Position numbers and translations under genes: made by a program
In this document: positions 9,310 through 20,507 of the stretch, piece after piece
Numbering within the stretch: the first letter of the stretch is position 1
How the letters are laid out: each line of letters begins with the position of its first letter
The notes under the pieces: model-generated
What the model saw: only the letters and a program-made list of their open reading frames with translations
The model's database searches: none
Told to the model about the DNA's origin: nothing
Assembly (NCBI RefSeq): GCF_023554105.1
Contig: NZ_JAMJWE010000013.1
Coordinates: forward strand, 1-64,000
Length of the DNA: 64,000 nucleotides
Reading direction: 5' to 3'
DNA from: Brucella sp. 21LCYQ03
GTDB taxonomy: Bacteria > Pseudomonadota > Alphaproteobacteria > Rhizobiales > Rhizobiaceae

Positions 9310-12245
9310 CCAATAAGCTTGTCAAAGCTCGCCCGGACATTGGCGGCCAGCTCGCTGATGTGGTGTTCAACGCGCTTAATGTCCGGAAGCTCAGCAGCGC
9401 GGCAAAGAAGATCAACCATTCCAGGGATGAATTCTTCGCGCGTCGCGTCGCTTCCCAGACAAAGCCGGATCGTCTGACTGAGATTGGTGTAGAAGCGATG
9501 CGCTTGTACAAGATCATCGATTGTCTTCGGATCAGCAAATGAAGGATTAAGCCCGGCCAGCACGTCCTCCGTTGCCAAAGGGCGTGGGTGTTTTGACACT
9601 TTTCCAATCAGCACAGCGAACTGTGCAATAAACTCCAAATCGACAATTCCACCAGGTTTTAGCTTGAAATCCCAGTCGTCACGCGGCGGCTTTTCCGCAT
9701 AGATCAGATCGCGCATTTCGCGCACGTCTTTGGCAATCTTTTGCGCGTCGCCCCTACCCGCTAAGACCTGATCAATTTCATCTCGAATGAAATCACTGAA
9801 GTCTGCATCGCCGTGGATAGGACGCGCACGCGTCAGCGCCATATGCTCCCATGTCCAAGCTTCGCTGCGCTGATATTTACCAAAAGATTCGATATGAGTC
9901 GCAACCGGGCCTTTATTGCCGGATGGGCGTAACCGCATATCGACTTCGTAAAGCACACCTTCGGCTGTTGGTGCCGACAAGGCTGCAATCAGACGCTGCG
10001 TAAGACGAATATAATATTGGGAAGGAGCGAGCGGCTTTTCACCATCAGAATAGTCCGTATCCTGATCATGGTCATACAGCAGGATGAGGTCGACGTCTGA
10101 TCCGGCAGTCAGCTCGCGACTGCCAAGCTTGCCCATGGCAAGCAAAGCAACCTTCGCGCCCTTGACCTTGCCGTGACGGCGCTGCAGTTCGCTTTCAACG
10201 GCTTCAAACGCCTTTCCTATCATCAGCTCGGCAAGGTCAGAGAAAGCCCGCCCTGCACGCACGCCATCGATGGCACTGGTTAGCAAGCGAATACCAATGA
10301 GAAAACGATGCTCAGCCGCAAATATACGCAGCCGGTCAAGCACTTCCTCATAATCGCTTGCCGATCCTAAGAATGCACGCAGCCGTTCTTCGAGGTAGTT
10401 TCGTGTTGGCATTTCCGAGAAAATTGCGGGATCAAGCAGGCCGTCAAAAACATGCGGGTTGCGGGTGATGACCTCGGCAAGCCGAGGGGCCGCACTCATA
10501 ATCATCACAAGCAGATTAAGCAGACGCGGATTGGATTGAAGCAGGCTGAAAAGCTGAATGCCTGAAGGCAGTCCTTGCAAGAATCCATCAAAGCGCAAAA
10601 GCGACTCGTCCGCGCGTTTGGTTGCAGCAAAGGCTTGCAAAAGGGCTGGCGTCAGCTCGGTCAAGCGTTCACGCGCTTCAGCTGATTGCGTGGCGCGATA
10701 GCGACCAAAATGCCATGTGCGGATAACACGGCAAATATCGCTGGGCCGCTCATACCCCATGGAAGCGAGCGTTTCCAATGTGCCCGGATCGTCCACGTCG
10801 CCGGTGAAAACCAAATTGCCGCTTGATGCTCCGAGTTCGGGTGCTTGCTCAAAAAGTGCTGCGTAGTGCTTTTCAACGATCTTGAGCGCTGACAGGAATA
10901 CATCAGAAAACTCTGCCGGGTCGCTATAACCCATCATATGCGCGACACGGGCAAAGCCTTCATCGTCTTCGGGCAGAATATGCGTTTGCTCGTCGGCAAT
11001 CATCTGGATGCGATGTTCTACATCGCGCAGGAAATAATACTCCTTGCCGAGTGCATCACGCGCCTTTTCCGTGATCCAGCCCCGCTCAGCAAGCCTTCCG
11101 AGCATCGGGACGGTCTGATTGCCGCGCAATTCGGGAAAGCGACCACCTGCAATCAACTGCTGCGTCTGCACGAAAAATTCGATCTCGCGAATACCGCCAC
11201 GCCCTAGCTTCACATTATGTCCGCGTACGGCAATATCGCCGTGGCCCTTATGCGCATGTATCTGTCGCTTGATCGAATGCACATCGGCAATTGCTGCGTA
11301 ATCAAGATATTTTCGCCAGACATAGGGTGCCAGTTCTGCCAGCACTTGCAGGCCGGATTCGCGATCACCCGCCACCGGGCGCGCCTTGATCATCGCAGCA
11401 CGCTCCCAGTTCTGGCCGCGTCCTTCATAATAATGAAGTGCCGCGCCCACCGGAATTGCCAATGGTGTCGATCCCGGATCAGGGCGCAAACGCAGATCAA
11501 CGCGAAAGACATAGCCATCCGCCGTGCGATCTTGCAAAATACGTACAAGACGCCGCGTCATGCGAGAGAACGTATCAACGCATTCATAGGGATCGATGAT
11601 CGCCGGACGCTCGGAGTCGATGAAAACAATCAGATCAATGTCAGAAGAGTAATTCAGCTCGCGGGCACCGAACTTGCCCATGCCAAGCACGATCCAGCCA
11701 CTACCGCTTTCAGGATTGTCGCGATCCGAAAGCTTAATCTTGCCAGCACTATCTGCTTCTCGAAGCAAAAAGCGGATTGCTGCTCCCGTGCAGGCTTCCG
11801 CAAGATCAGTCAACCAGCCGGTCGTCGCTTCTGTATTGAATATCTGCGCCAGATCACAAAGGGCAATGAGCACATGCGCCTGGCGCTTGCGTTGACGCAG
11901 GCTGGCCATCAGAGCAGCTTCGGTAATGCCTTCTTCTGTGCCGGAATTGGAAATCTCAACAAGAATGTCTTGAAGCGCTGCTTCTGGCGCGCTGGATGCT
12001 ATCCTAGCAAGAATGCTTGGGTGACGGATCAGTGACTCGCGAATGAAAGGCGAAAGATCGAGCACAGCTGCAAGAAAGCTCTGGGCTTTGCCATTGCGCA
12101 AAAGCTCAATGACCTGACTCAGCTCTTCGCTCTGAGCCCGCTCTGAAAGATCAGCGAGATACCCACTAGCTCTTTCGGGATCAAGCGGCGCCAGCGCACA
12201 AAGGTTACGGTCAAAAAAGAGTGCCTTTGTGTCGTCAACTGCCAT
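9306..12245 (-). CDS. glnE: Bifunctional glutamine synthetase adenylyltransferase/adenylyl-removing enzyme
   Basis: At 979 residues it has the duplicated nucleotidyltransferase architecture of GlnE. The N-terminal (deadenylylating) half carries GMGKFGARELNYSSDIDLI, and the C-terminal (adenylylating) half AMGKLGSRELTAGSDVDLIL, each with the G-S-D-x-D catalytic signature. It controls glutamine synthetase activity in response to PII. It follows the two-component kinase gene on the same strand with a 26-base gap, so it may be co-transcribed with it. The ATG at 12245 starts the typical length. Confidence 0.96.
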   Translation of the reverse strand: MAVDDTKALFFDRNLCALAPLDPERASGYLADLSERAQSEELSQVIELLRNGKAQSFLAAVLDLSPFIRESLIRHPSILARIASSAPEAALQDILVEISNSGTEEGITEAALMASLRQRKRQAHVLIALCDLAQIFNTEATTGWLTDLAEACTGAAIRFLLREADSAGKIKLSDRDNPESGSGWIVLGMGKFGARELNYSSDIDLIVFIDSERPAIIDPYECVDTFSRMTRRLVRILQDRTADGYVFRVDLRLRPDPGSTPLAIPVGAALHYYEGRGQNWERAAMIKARPVAGDRESGLQVLAELAPYVWRKYLDYAAIADVHSIKRQIHAHKGHGDIAVRGHNVKLGRGGIREIEFFVQTQQLIAGGRFPELRGNQTVPMLGRLAERGWITEKARDALGKEYYFLRDVEHRIQMIADEQTHILPEDDEGFARVAHMMGYSDPAEFSDVFLSALKIVEKHYAALFEQAPELGASSGNLVFTGDVDDPGTLETLASMGYERPSDICRVIRTWHFGRYRATQSAEARERLTELTPALLQAFAATKRADESLLRFDGFLQGLPSGIQLFSLLQSNPRLLNLLVMIMSAAPRLAEVITRNPHVFDGLLDPAIFSEMPTRNYLEERLRAFLGSASDYEEVLDRLRIFAAEHRFLIGIRLLTSAIDGVRAGRAFSDLAELMIGKAFEAVESELQRRHGKVKGAKVALLAMGKLGSRELTAGSDVDLILLYDHDQDTDYSDGEKPLAPSQYYIRLTQRLIAALSAPTAEGVLYEVDMRLRPSGNKGPVATHIESFGKYQRSEAWTWEHMALTRARPIHGDADFSDFIRDEIDQVLAGRGDAQKIAKDVREMRDLIYAEKPPRDDWDFKLKPGGIVDLEFIAQFAVLIGKVSKHPRPLATEDVLAGLNPSFADPKTIDDLVQAHRFYTNLSQTIRLCLGSDATREEFIPGMVDLLCRAAELPDIKRVEHHISELAANVRASFDKLIG

Positions 12246-12271
12246 GATGCCCTCAGCATTCTATATTCAAG

Positions 12272-13672
12272 CTAAGCGTCTTTCGGCAAAGGGAACTCTA
12301 ATACGGCACGCAGGCCCGGCCCATTATCTTCAAGACGCAGAGCACCACCGTGCAATTTCATCACTGCCTTGGCAAGACTTAAACCAAGTCCCGATCCCGG
12401 CTGTGTACGGCTTTCTTCAAGACGAACAAAACGCTCAGTTGCCTGTTCGCGTTTTTCCTCCGGGATGCCCGGACCATTATCGGCGACAATAATGCGCACC
12501 CATTGCGGATCTCGTTCCATCAAGAGTGTTACAGCGGCAGAGTTCTCGCTGCTCAATGCATATTTAATCGCGTTGTCCACGAGATTGGAAACTGTCTGGC
12601 CCACGAGCTCACGATTGATGCGCAGCGGCACATCGTCAAGCGCACCCAGTGTCAACTGAACACCCGCATCTTCTGCGACCGGCTCATACATTTCAGCCAC
12701 ATCGCTGACGATGGGAGCAACCGGCATATCATCGAGATTTTCTGACGAATAACCAGCTTCCAGCCGCGAAATCATCAGAATCGCGCTGAAGGTGCGGATC
12801 AGCTGATCAGACTCGCCAATAATATCTTCCAGTGCCGCACGATATTCTGGTCCCGCTTTCTTGCCAGACAAAGCTTCCTCCGCACGGTTGCGCAAACGCG
12901 TCAAAGGCGTTTTCAGGTCGTGTGCGATATTGTCGGAAACCTGCTTCAGGCCTTCGTTGAGTTCAAGAATGCGTCCGAGCATAACGTTAAGATTACCAGA
13001 CAAACGGTCAAACTCATCACCGGAACCATTGACTGGCAACCGGCCCGTCAGATCGCCATCCATAATGCGCTGTGACGCACGCGACATATCATCAATACGC
13101 TTCAGCGCCCGACGGCCAACAAAGAACCAGATTAGCAACGCACCAACGCCCATAATGCCAAGCGCCAGCATCAGCGAACTTCGGACAAGATCACGGAAGC
13201 GTTCAGGTTCACCAAGGTCACGCCCCACCAGCAAGCGCATGCCATTAGGCAACGCAATCACAACTGCGATGGCACGATGTTCGGTTTCAGTGCCCTGCTC
13301 ACCATAGCGACGATACTTGAACGCCCTTTCAACGATGCCGTCCGTATCAAGAACGCCCGGTTCAACACCTTCAACATTGCCAGAGAGAATGCGCCCTGAC
13401 TGATCCGCAACCAGATAGAGATAAGCGCCGGGCTGACGCGAACGATAGTCAATCGTCCGAACAAGCTGAGGTATGCCGCCTCGCGAATAGGCTTTGCCGA
13501 TACTTGCAACTTCCTCGCCCAACGCTTCCTGCGTCTGACTATTGATGATCGATGCGGACAAGTTGGTCATGTAAAAGACCAGAGCAACCGCACCCACAGC
13601 AAACAACAGCAGATAAAGCGTGGAGAGGCGCGCGGCAGTCGTCCGCATCAGCGCAGAAAAACGGCCCATCAT
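12272..13672 (-). CDS. HAMP-containing sensor histidine kinase
   Basis: The 466-residue protein has two membrane segments (about 13-35 and 165-188) flanking a periplasmic loop, a HAMP linker (about 190-240), HisKA with His251 in NIAHDLKTPLTRLRNRAEEA, and HATPase_c (DNAIKYAL, ADNGPGIPEEK, GSGLGLSLAK). It is the partner of the response regulator just upstream: the two genes overlap as ATGA at 13672-13669. The conserved position between glnE and degP suggests an envelope or redox signal, but the stimulus is not shown by the sequence. Confidence 0.88.
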   Translation of the reverse strand: MMGRFSALMRTTAARLSTLYLLLFAVGAVALVFYMTNLSASIINSQTQEALGEEVASIGKAYSRGGIPQLVRTIDYRSRQPGAYLYLVADQSGRILSGNVEGVEPGVLDTDGIVERAFKYRRYGEQGTETEHRAIAVVIALPNGMRLLVGRDLGEPERFRDLVRSSLMLALGIMGVGALLIWFFVGRRALKRIDDMSRASQRIMDGDLTGRLPVNGSGDEFDRLSGNLNVMLGRILELNEGLKQVSDNIAHDLKTPLTRLRNRAEEALSGKKAGPEYRAALEDIIGESDQLIRTFSAILMISRLEAGYSSENLDDMPVAPIVSDVAEMYEPVAEDAGVQLTLGALDDVPLRINRELVGQTVSNLVDNAIKYALSSENSAAVTLLMERDPQWVRIIVADNGPGIPEEKREQATERFVRLEESRTQPGSGLGLSLAKAVMKLHGGALRLEDNGPGLRAVLEFPLPKDA

Positions 13673-14376
13673 TCAGCCTTAGAACTTGCGGCAGTTTTGG
13701 CTTTTGCAGCTTTAAGCATATAGCCAGCGCCGCGCACTGTGTGCAGCAGTGGACCGTCGAAACCCTTTTCAATTTTTGATCGCAAGCGTGAAATATGCAC
13801 GTCGATCACATTGGTCTGCGGATCGAAGTGGTAATCCCAAACGTTTTCGAGCAGCATCGTACGGGTCACCACCTGCCCTGCATGACGCATCAGATATTCA
13901 AGCAGGCGGAACTCACGTGGCTGCAGTGTGATGTCCACATTCTGCCTGCGTGCCGTATGCGCAAGGCGGTCCAGTTCCAAATCGCCCACACGATAAATCG
14001 TATCGGCTTCGCGCGGACTTGAGCGACGCTGTAAGACTTCAACACGCGCCAGAAGCTCGGAGAAGGCATAGGGTTTGGTGAGATAATCATCGCCACCCGC
14101 ACGCAAGCCTGTCACGCGGTCATCCACTTCGCCAAGGGCGGAAAGAATAAGAACCGGCGTCTCCATGCCTTTTGCACGCAAGCCTGCAACCACCGAAAGG
14201 CCATCGCGCTTTGGCAGCATACGGTCAACGACCAGCACGTCATAATTGCCATGTTCCGCAAGGGCGTAGCCAGTTTCACCATCACCTGCAATGTCGGCAG
14301 AATGGCCAGCCTCGCTAAAGGCTTTCTCAAGATAGCGGGCCGCTTCGCGGTCATCTTCAATAACGAGAATTTTCAT
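13669..14376 (-). CDS. OmpR-family response regulator
   Basis: A receiver domain (acidic D8/D9, phosphoacceptor D51 in YDVLVVDRMLP, K in LTKPYAFSELLARV) is followed by a winged-helix trans_reg_C domain (LEYLMRHAGQVVTRTMLLENVW, NVIDVHISRLRSKIE). It should bind DNA as a dimer and be phosphorylated by the kinase encoded immediately downstream. I start it at the ATG at 14376 (MKILVIEDD), with GGGG 7 bases upstream; the frame is open to 14394. The regulon is unknown; the neighbouring degP gene is a reasonable candidate target. Confidence 0.9.
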   Translation of the reverse strand: MKILVIEDDREAARYLEKAFSEAGHSADIAGDGETGYALAEHGNYDVLVVDRMLPKRDGLSVVAGLRAKGMETPVLILSALGEVDDRVTGLRAGGDDYLTKPYAFSELLARVEVLQRRSSPREADTIYRVGDLELDRLAHTARRQNVDITLQPREFRLLEYLMRHAGQVVTRTMLLENVWDYHFDPQTNVIDVHISRLRSKIEKGFDGPLLHTVRGAGYMLKAAKAKTAASSKAE

Positions 14377-14440
14377 GGCTCTACCCCAAAGCAAGCGACA
14401 GCGATCGTAAAAACAATAGGTTGTCAGCGAAAATGAAGCA

Positions 14441-14470
14441 ATGGCAGGCGGGGTATCCGCCTGCCATTTT
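14441..14470. terminator. Hairpin terminator between degP and the regulator gene
   Basis: The inverted repeat ATGGCAGGCGG - GGTAT - CCGCCTGCCAT is followed by TTTTGTA on the plus strand and TGCTTCATTTT on the minus strand. It lies about 40 bases past the degP stop, so it most likely ends the degP transcript. Confidence 0.6.
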
Positions 14471-14504
14471 GTATCGATACGCTAATCAATCAGAAGCTTC
14501 AGGC

Positions 14505-16049
14505 TTATTCCTGATTGATTGGGAGAGCAACGAAACGGCTCTGATCGTCGCGCTGTACCTGCAACAGGACAGCCTTACGACCGGACTTTTCGGCTTCCGC
14601 TACGGCCTTGTCGATGTCTTTCGCACTCTTTACAGTCTGGTTGTTGACTGAAACGATAATATCTCCGGAGCGAATATCCCGATCTGCTGCATCGCTGTCA
14701 GGATCGACATTGGTTACGACAACACCGTCACCTTCTTCAGAAGGCGTGACCGTGAGACCATAGGAGTCGAGAGTATCGCCCTGATCGCTGCCGCCGTCGT
14801 TCTGCTGAGCACCGGCTTTCGCCTGATCCTTAGGCATTGCTGCGATCTTAATATCGATCTCCTCAGCCTTACCATTGCGCCAGACTGTCAGAACCGCCTT
14901 TTCGCCCGGAGCAACGTTTGCAACCTTGCGGGCAAGATCACGTGGATCCTTAACAGGATCGCCGTTGACAGCCGTGATCACGTCACCAGCCTTAACACCA
15001 GCTTTTGCGGCAGGTCCATCAGCCTGCGGCGAGGATACAATTGCACCCTTTTCTTCGGCCAAACCGAGCGACGCAGCAATGTCTTTCGTTACAGGCTGAA
15101 TCTGAACACCAATCCAGCCACGCTCTACAGAACCAGTCTTAATAAGCTGATCCACAACCTGCTTTGCTGTCGATGCTGGGATCGCGAAAGCAATACCGAC
15201 ACTGCCACCGGAAGGTGAGAAGATTGCGGTATTGATACCAATCACTTCACCTGTCTGGTCGAAAGTCGGGCCACCCGAGTTGCCCTTGTTAACCGCTGCG
15301 TCGATCTGGATGAAGTCATCATAAGCGCCAGCGCCAATATCGCGACCACGAGCCGAGACGATACCAGATGTTACAGTGCCACCGAGACCAAACGGATTAC
15401 CGACAGCAACAACCCAGTCACCAATGCGGATCTTGTTGTCATCGCCGAGCTTCACATAAGTGAACTTCTGCTTTGGTTCATCGACTTTCAGAACGGCAAG
15501 GTCAGTACGTGGATCAGTACCAATCAGCTTGGCATCAATTTCTGTGCCGTCATCGAGAACAACAGTGTAGGCATCGCCGTCTGAAACGACGTGATTGTTC
15601 GTGACGACATAACCGTCTTCAGAGATGAAGAAGCCGGAGCCCTGTGCGAAAGGACGTTCATGACCGGGACGAGCTTTTGGTCCCTTGCCCTGACGACGGC
15701 CTTCGGGGCGCGCATCGCCGCGCGGTTCCATGCCGAAGTCACGGAAGAAGCGCTTCAGCGGATGACCGTCCGGCAACTGGTCGAAGCCCGGAGGTGTCTG
15801 CATCTGCTGGCCACGGCTATCGGCTTCCTGCACGTCTTTCTTAACGCGAACACTGACAACTGCCGGGCGCACTTTTTCAACGAGGTCTGCAAAGCCAGCC
15901 TGCTGTGGTGCATTGACGCTCACTGCATCAGCACGGGCATTTTCCATAACCCCCATCGGGCCGGTTGCGACAAACGCACCAGCGAGTGCTGCGGACAGCG
16001 CAATTGCTGCAACGCCCTTGCGATACTTGGAAGTAATGATCTTCGACAT
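14505..16049 (-). CDS. degP: DegP/HtrA-family periplasmic serine endoprotease
   Basis: A signal-like N-terminal segment (about residues 10-40) is followed by a trypsin-like domain with the catalytic triad His153 (TNNHVVSDGD), Asp183 (TDLAVLKV) and Ser258 (GNSGGPTF), and then two PDZ domains (about 290-380 and 425-510). It degrades and refolds damaged envelope proteins. An insertion rich in Arg/Gly/Pro lies before the catalytic domain (about 80-130). AAGGAGAG precedes the ATG. It stands between ccmH and the two-component pair on the same strand, in the order known from other rhizobia (cycHJKL-degP). Confidence 0.95.
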   Translation of the reverse strand: MSKIITSKYRKGVAAIALSAALAGAFVATGPMGVMENARADAVSVNAPQQAGFADLVEKVRPAVVSVRVKKDVQEADSRGQQMQTPPGFDQLPDGHPLKRFFRDFGMEPRGDARPEGRRQGKGPKARPGHERPFAQGSGFFISEDGYVVTNNHVVSDGDAYTVVLDDGTEIDAKLIGTDPRTDLAVLKVDEPKQKFTYVKLGDDNKIRIGDWVVAVGNPFGLGGTVTSGIVSARGRDIGAGAYDDFIQIDAAVNKGNSGGPTFDQTGEVIGINTAIFSPSGGSVGIAFAIPASTAKQVVDQLIKTGSVERGWIGVQIQPVTKDIAASLGLAEEKGAIVSSPQADGPAAKAGVKAGDVITAVNGDPVKDPRDLARKVANVAPGEKAVLTVWRNGKAEEIDIKIAAMPKDQAKAGAQQNDGGSDQGDTLDSYGLTVTPSEEGDGVVVTNVDPDSDAADRDIRSGDIIVSVNNQTVKSAKDIDKAVAEAEKSGRKAVLLQVQRDDQSRFVALPINQE

Positions 16050-16201
16050 CTGGCTCTCCTTACAAGAAGCAATCCAGGGCTGGTCCTCTTGGGCGGCACC
16101 GACCCTGTTAATCCGTTATGATGTTAAGATAGTCAGCGCTACCTTACCGCTCAATTTCCGGAAAATGAAAGTTTTGTAAGGTTTGGAACCCAGCCAAATT
16201 G

Positions 16202-16678
16202 CTATTTATCGTCGAGAAGACGGGAAAGCTCGGCTTTTTCGCGATCCGACAACGGCTTTTGCACGTCTAGAACCGCATTTCTCCGGCGAAAAGCAATCGC
16301 TAAAGCAATGCCACCAAAGAGGAGTACAATTACAGGAAAGCCCCAGAGAATCGCTGTTTGTGCATTGAAGCGTGGCTTTAAAAGAACAAACTCGCCATAG
16401 CGGTCGACAACAAAATCAACGACCTGCTTATCAGAATCGCCCGATGTTAGACGTTCACGCACCAAAATACGCAAATCACGCGCGAGTTCGGCATTGGAAT
16501 CGTCGATTGATTCGTTTTGGCAGACCATGCAGCGCAACTCCGCCGAGATTTGGCGGGCACGCTTTTCAAGCTGCGGATCAGGAAGAACTTCGTCCGGATT
16601 AACAGCGAAAGCGCTGGATATCTGAAACGTCAGAAAAAGCGTTAGGAAAACCGTGACGAACTTTCTCGTAATCCTCAT
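16202..16678 (-). CDS. ccmH: Cytochrome c maturation protein CcmH/CycL
   Basis: The 158-residue protein has a signal peptide (about 1-25), the redox motif LRCMVCQ with Cys50 and Cys53, and a C-terminal membrane anchor ([20 protein letters not shown]). It acts at the periplasmic face, keeping apocytochrome CXXCH thiols reduced for haem ligation by the CcmF complex. Its start overlaps the end of ccmF (ATG at 16678, ccmF stop at 16675), showing translational coupling. Confidence 0.95.
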   Translation of the reverse strand: MRITRKFVTVFLTLFLTFQISSAFAVNPDEVLPDPQLEKRARQISAELRCMVCQNESIDDSNAELARDLRILVRERLTSGDSDKQVVDFVVDRYGEFVLLKPRFNAQTAILWGFPVIVLLFGGIALAIAFRRRNAVLDVQKPLSDREKAELSRLLDDK

Positions 16679-18666
16679 ATGGTCGCCCCCGCCTCTTTCG
16701 ACGATGGCTTTCGCGCCTTTGAAGGAGCGCCAACACGCAGGCGACGATCAGCAAGCGAGAAGATTGCACCGATCATCATCACCAGCGCACCGTACCAGAT
16801 CAGCGTCACATGTGGCTTCCACCATACGCGCACAACGATAGAGCCATCACCCGGTTCATCGCCAAGAGCCACATAGACCTGACTAAACCACAGCGTCTTG
16901 ATGCCGGATTCTGTCGTTGGCATCTGTCGGGCCGGGAAGAAACGCTTTGACGAGTGGACAATACCAAGATCACGATTTGAAGAATCGAAAAGCGTAAAGT
17001 CGCCTCGATTTTCAGTGAAATTTGATCCAGTCAGCGGGCGCATACCTTCAAAACGCAACGAATAATCAGCCGCCTTCGTCGTGTCGCCCGGACGCATCAC
17101 CAGAACGTTTTCTGTGCCATAGGTCGTCACACTGACAATGCCAAGCAGAGTCACGCCAAGGCCGATATGTGCGAGCGCTGTGCCGAAGACCGAACGCGGA
17201 AGACCTTTAAAACGTGACAGCGCTTTGACAGCCGAAACCTTGCCAATGCCTGCCTTCAACCATAGATCGGTGAGGCTTCCGACAATCAGCCATACGGCAA
17301 GACCAACTCCCATCGCAGCGAGCACTGAATGGGAGTTGCTCTGCCAAAGAACAATACCAACCGTGATAAGCGCCAGCGCAAAAGCCGTCATTAGTCGTTG
17401 TGCAACGCCGTAAAGATCACCGCGCTTCCAAGCCAGCAGAGGACCAAAAGGCACAGCCATCAGCAGCGGAATCATCAACGGCCCGAAGGTCATATTGAAG
17501 AAAGGTGCGCCAACAGAAATCTTTTCGCCGGTCAGCACTTCGAGCAATAGCGGATAGAGCGTGCCGATAAGAACGGTCGCCGCGGCCGTTGTGAGGAAAA
17601 GGTTGTTGAAGACCAATGCACCTTCACGCGAGATTGGCTGGAACAGCCCGCCCGATGACAGGCTCTGTACGCGCAGCGCAAAAAGCGACAGCGATCCACC
17701 GATGAAGATCGCGAGAATAGCAAGAATGAACAGTCCGCGTCCCGGATCGGTTGCGAAACTATGCACGGAGGTCAATACGCCGGAACGGACAAGGAATGTT
17801 CCAAGCAAAGAAAGCGAGAATGTCAGGATCGCAAGCAGCACTGTCCAGATTTTAAGCGCAGAGCGCTTTTCCATAACAATAGCCGAGTGCAGCAACGCTG
17901 TGCCGACTAGCCATGGCATGAACGATGCGTTTTCGACTGGATCCCAGAACCACCAGCCACCCCAACCAAGCTCATAATAAGCCCAGTAGGACCCCATTGC
18001 GATGCCGCCGGTTAGGAACATCCATGCGACCAGCGCCCAAGGACGTACCCAGCGCGCCCATGCAGCATCCAAACGCCCTTCGATGAGCGCTGCAACAGCG
18101 AAAGAGAAGCAAACGGAAAAGCCGACATATCCGAGATAAAGCAGCGGCGGATGGATCGCGAGACCAATATCCTGCAAAATCGGATTAAGATCACCGCCCT
18201 CAAGCGGTGCCGGAATAATACGTGTAAACGGGTTGGACGTAAAAATGATGAACGCCAGAAACGCCGTTCCGATCCAGCCTTGCACACCCAGCACATTCGC
18301 GCGCAGAGTTTCTGGCAAATTGCCGGAAAAAGCAGCCACAAGCGCGCTGAAGAAGCTCAGAATCAGCACCCAAAGCAGCATGGAGCCTTCATGATTGCCC
18401 CAGACGCCGGTGATCTTATAAAGCATCGGCTTTTGCGAGTGCGAGTTCTCGACGACATTCAACAACGAAAAATCGGAAACAACATAAGCAAGAGTCAGGA
18501 CTGCAAAAGAAAAAGCAATCAGCGCGAAAACTGCAAGTGTTGTTGGAACTGCAACGCCCATGAGCTGCATGTCGCGGCGCTGTGCGCCAACCACAGGCAC
18601 GATCGACTGGACCACTGACAATGCCAGTGCCAGAACCAGCGCGAAATGACCAATCTCGACATTCAT
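16675..18666 (-). CDS. ccmF: Haem lyase CcmF/CycK
   Basis: The 663-residue polytopic inner-membrane protein holds the WWD haem-handling motif ([20 protein letters not shown], about residues 228-247) and the conserved periplasmic histidines of the CcmF family. It receives haem from holo-CcmE and attaches it to apocytochrome c. It lies in the order ccmI-ccmE-ccmF-ccmH, with a 19-base gap from ccmE and overlap with ccmH, so all four are probably one operon. Confidence 0.96.
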   Translation of the reverse strand: MNVEIGHFALVLALALSVVQSIVPVVGAQRRDMQLMGVAVPTTLAVFALIAFSFAVLTLAYVVSDFSLLNVVENSHSQKPMLYKITGVWGNHEGSMLLWVLILSFFSALVAAFSGNLPETLRANVLGVQGWIGTAFLAFIIFTSNPFTRIIPAPLEGGDLNPILQDIGLAIHPPLLYLGYVGFSVCFSFAVAALIEGRLDAAWARWVRPWALVAWMFLTGGIAMGSYWAYYELGWGGWWFWDPVENASFMPWLVGTALLHSAIVMEKRSALKIWTVLLAILTFSLSLLGTFLVRSGVLTSVHSFATDPGRGLFILAILAIFIGGSLSLFALRVQSLSSGGLFQPISREGALVFNNLFLTTAAATVLIGTLYPLLLEVLTGEKISVGAPFFNMTFGPLMIPLLMAVPFGPLLAWKRGDLYGVAQRLMTAFALALITVGIVLWQSNSHSVLAAMGVGLAVWLIVGSLTDLWLKAGIGKVSAVKALSRFKGLPRSVFGTALAHIGLGVTLLGIVSVTTYGTENVLVMRPGDTTKAADYSLRFEGMRPLTGSNFTENRGDFTLFDSSNRDLGIVHSSKRFFPARQMPTTESGIKTLWFSQVYVALGDEPGDGSIVVRVWWKPHVTLIWYGALVMMIGAIFSLADRRLRVGAPSKARKPSSKEAGATI

Positions 18667-18685
18667 AGGCTTTTTCCAGTTCCCA

Positions 18686-19183
18686 TCATTTACCTTCCCA
18701 GACGCCCTTCTTTTTCAGGCTATCGGCGAGGTCTTTCGGGACATAATTTTCATCATGTTTTGCAAGGACACTGTCCGCGCGAAAAATACCATCTGGCTCA
18801 AAGCGGCCTTCTGCAACAACGCCCTGTCCTTCTCTGAAGAGGTCAGGGACAATGCCTTCAAAAACGACTTTGACTGTCTTGATTGTATCAGTGACTGTGA
18901 AACGAAGCTCACTGCCCTCCCGCACAACCGAACCTTCCTCGACAAGACCACCCAGTCGGAATCGTGCGCCGGAAGTAATTTCCTGTTCTGTCAGATCAGC
19001 GGGCGTTCGGAAGAAGCGAATATCCTGGCTAAAAGCCATGAGCATGAGACCGACAGCAATCGCCAGCACGACCAGAGCGCCGCCAATCAGCATCAGTCGC
19101 TTTCGCTTCCTGCGACTGACGGTGCGCGCGAGATTGCCCGCTGGCTTTATGTTGCGTCCATTGCCTTCTGCGGTCGCACTCAT
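18686..19183 (-). CDS. ccmE: Haem chaperone CcmE/CycJ
   Basis: The 165-residue protein has one N-terminal membrane anchor (about 30-52) and a periplasmic OB-fold. The covalent haem-binding histidine is His143 in [10 protein letters not shown], with the conserved Tyr147 four residues later. It carries haem from CcmABCD to CcmF. The start ATG at 19183 overlaps the ccmI stop at 19180. Confidence 0.96.
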   Translation of the reverse strand: MSATAEGNGRNIKPAGNLARTVSRRKRKRLMLIGGALVVLAIAVGLMLMAFSQDIRFFRTPADLTEQEITSGARFRLGGLVEEGSVVREGSELRFTVTDTIKTVKVVFEGIVPDLFREGQGVVAEGRFEPDGIFRADSVLAKHDENYVPKDLADSLKKKGVWEGK

Positions 19184-20319
19184 TGCGTTGCGCTCCCTGC
19201 TTCCAAACCAAGCCCTGCTGCAAAACTTTTAAGCTCAACTTGCTGCTCGCCATCAAGTGCTGCAACACCACGCTTCAACGCGTCGACAGCTGCATCACGA
19301 CGATCAAGGATCATGTAAGAGCGCACGAGACGCTTCCAGCCATCAAGATTCTGAGCATTTTCGCGCAGGCTTTCATCGAGACGCTGAACCATGCCTTCAA
19401 CCATCGCCTGACGATCTTCCGCATTCATAGAAGCGGCAGCATCGACATCCTCAGTGGTTGGCCCCTTTGCGGGTGCTGATGACGAATTGGCTGAATTATG
19501 GATAAAAGCAATCGCCTTTTCAATCTGCGAGCGCCAAGGTGCATCGGCAGGACCTTTATCGAGAAGGTTTTGTAAGCGCTTCACAGCCCCTTCTGAATTA
19601 CCGTCCTGCAACTCGCCCTGCGCGAGATAATATTGCGGCCGAATATCATCGGGGTTCAATGCTGATGCTTTGTTAAAAAGGCCTTCGGCTTCAGCCGTTA
19701 CAGGACCACCAGACACGGCGATCAGCGCTTCACCAAGGCCGAGCACTCGCGGGAAATTCTCGCCTTCAAGCCTGATCGCTGAGCGATAGGCATTCACGGC
19801 ATCATTGCCCCGACCAATGCGCAGATAAATTGGAGCCAATACATCCCAGCCACGAGCATCATTAGGATTTTGCGCCAGATGCGCTTCTGCGCGGGCGATC
19901 AACTCGTCAACGGAGCTGTTTTGCGGGCTATTTTCCAAGCGTGCAGCCAATGGCATCGACGGCATATCAGGCGCACCAAAAATCGGATAAACGCCCCATG
20001 CAATCAGAGGAACCGACAGCACCGATACAAAGGCAAGAATACGCCCCGAACGCGCCTTCTTTAAACTCGAAATGGCTTCTGAATTACTTTTCTCAGCATT
20101 GAGAATTCGACGGGATATTTCAATTCGCGCCTGCTCTGCACTCGCCGCATCGATCATGCCACGTGCAGCGTCAGCCTCGACCTCACGCAGTTGATCGCGA
20201 TAGACTTCCAGATCATTTTTTTCAGGGGGCAAAAATTCCTGCTTGTTCCGAGTAAGCGGTAACAAAACAATCATTGTAGCTGCAAAAGTCAGCGCGGCGG
20301 CAGTCAACCAGAATTCCAT
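19180..20319 (-). CDS. ccmI: Cytochrome c biogenesis protein CcmI/CycH
   Basis: Two N-terminal membrane segments (about 1-20 and 92-112) enclose a cytoplasmic loop with a leucine-zipper-like coiled coil ([20 protein letters not shown]). The C-terminal periplasmic part has TPR repeats (about 135-260). CcmI binds apocytochrome c C-termini and presents them to the CcmF/H lyase. It is the first gene of the ccm operon. No promoter motif stands out in the 188 bases upstream. Confidence 0.92.
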   Translation of the reverse strand: MEFWLTAAALTFAATMIVLLPLTRNKQEFLPPEKNDLEVYRDQLREVEADAARGMIDAASAEQARIEISRRILNAEKSNSEAISSLKKARSGRILAFVSVLSVPLIAWGVYPIFGAPDMPSMPLAARLENSPQNSSVDELIARAEAHLAQNPNDARGWDVLAPIYLRIGRGNDAVNAYRSAIRLEGENFPRVLGLGEALIAVSGGPVTAEAEGLFNKASALNPDDIRPQYYLAQGELQDGNSEGAVKRLQNLLDKGPADAPWRSQIEKAIAFIHNSANSSSAPAKGPTTEDVDAAASMNAEDRQAMVEGMVQRLDESLRENAQNLDGWKRLVRSYMILDRRDAAVDALKRGVAALDGEQQVELKSFAAGLGLEAGSATQ

Positions 20320-20507
20320 GGCTGAGACTTAATCCCGGTCCGCATAAAAACCAACTCGAACAGTGCCGAATCCGGGTAACTAGGGCAATTCGCCGCAAAG
20401 CAATCATCGTAAAATGCGGCTTTTCAAGCATGCCCGTGCATAGAGGAAATAATAGCGATGCGCAGTGCGCATATCTAAGTGAAACGACTCACATATTACG
20501 GGCAAGT

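Noticed and set aside
11217-12035. 272-aa open frame antisense to glnE
   Set aside because: Lies wholly within glnE, which is full length; no start signal.
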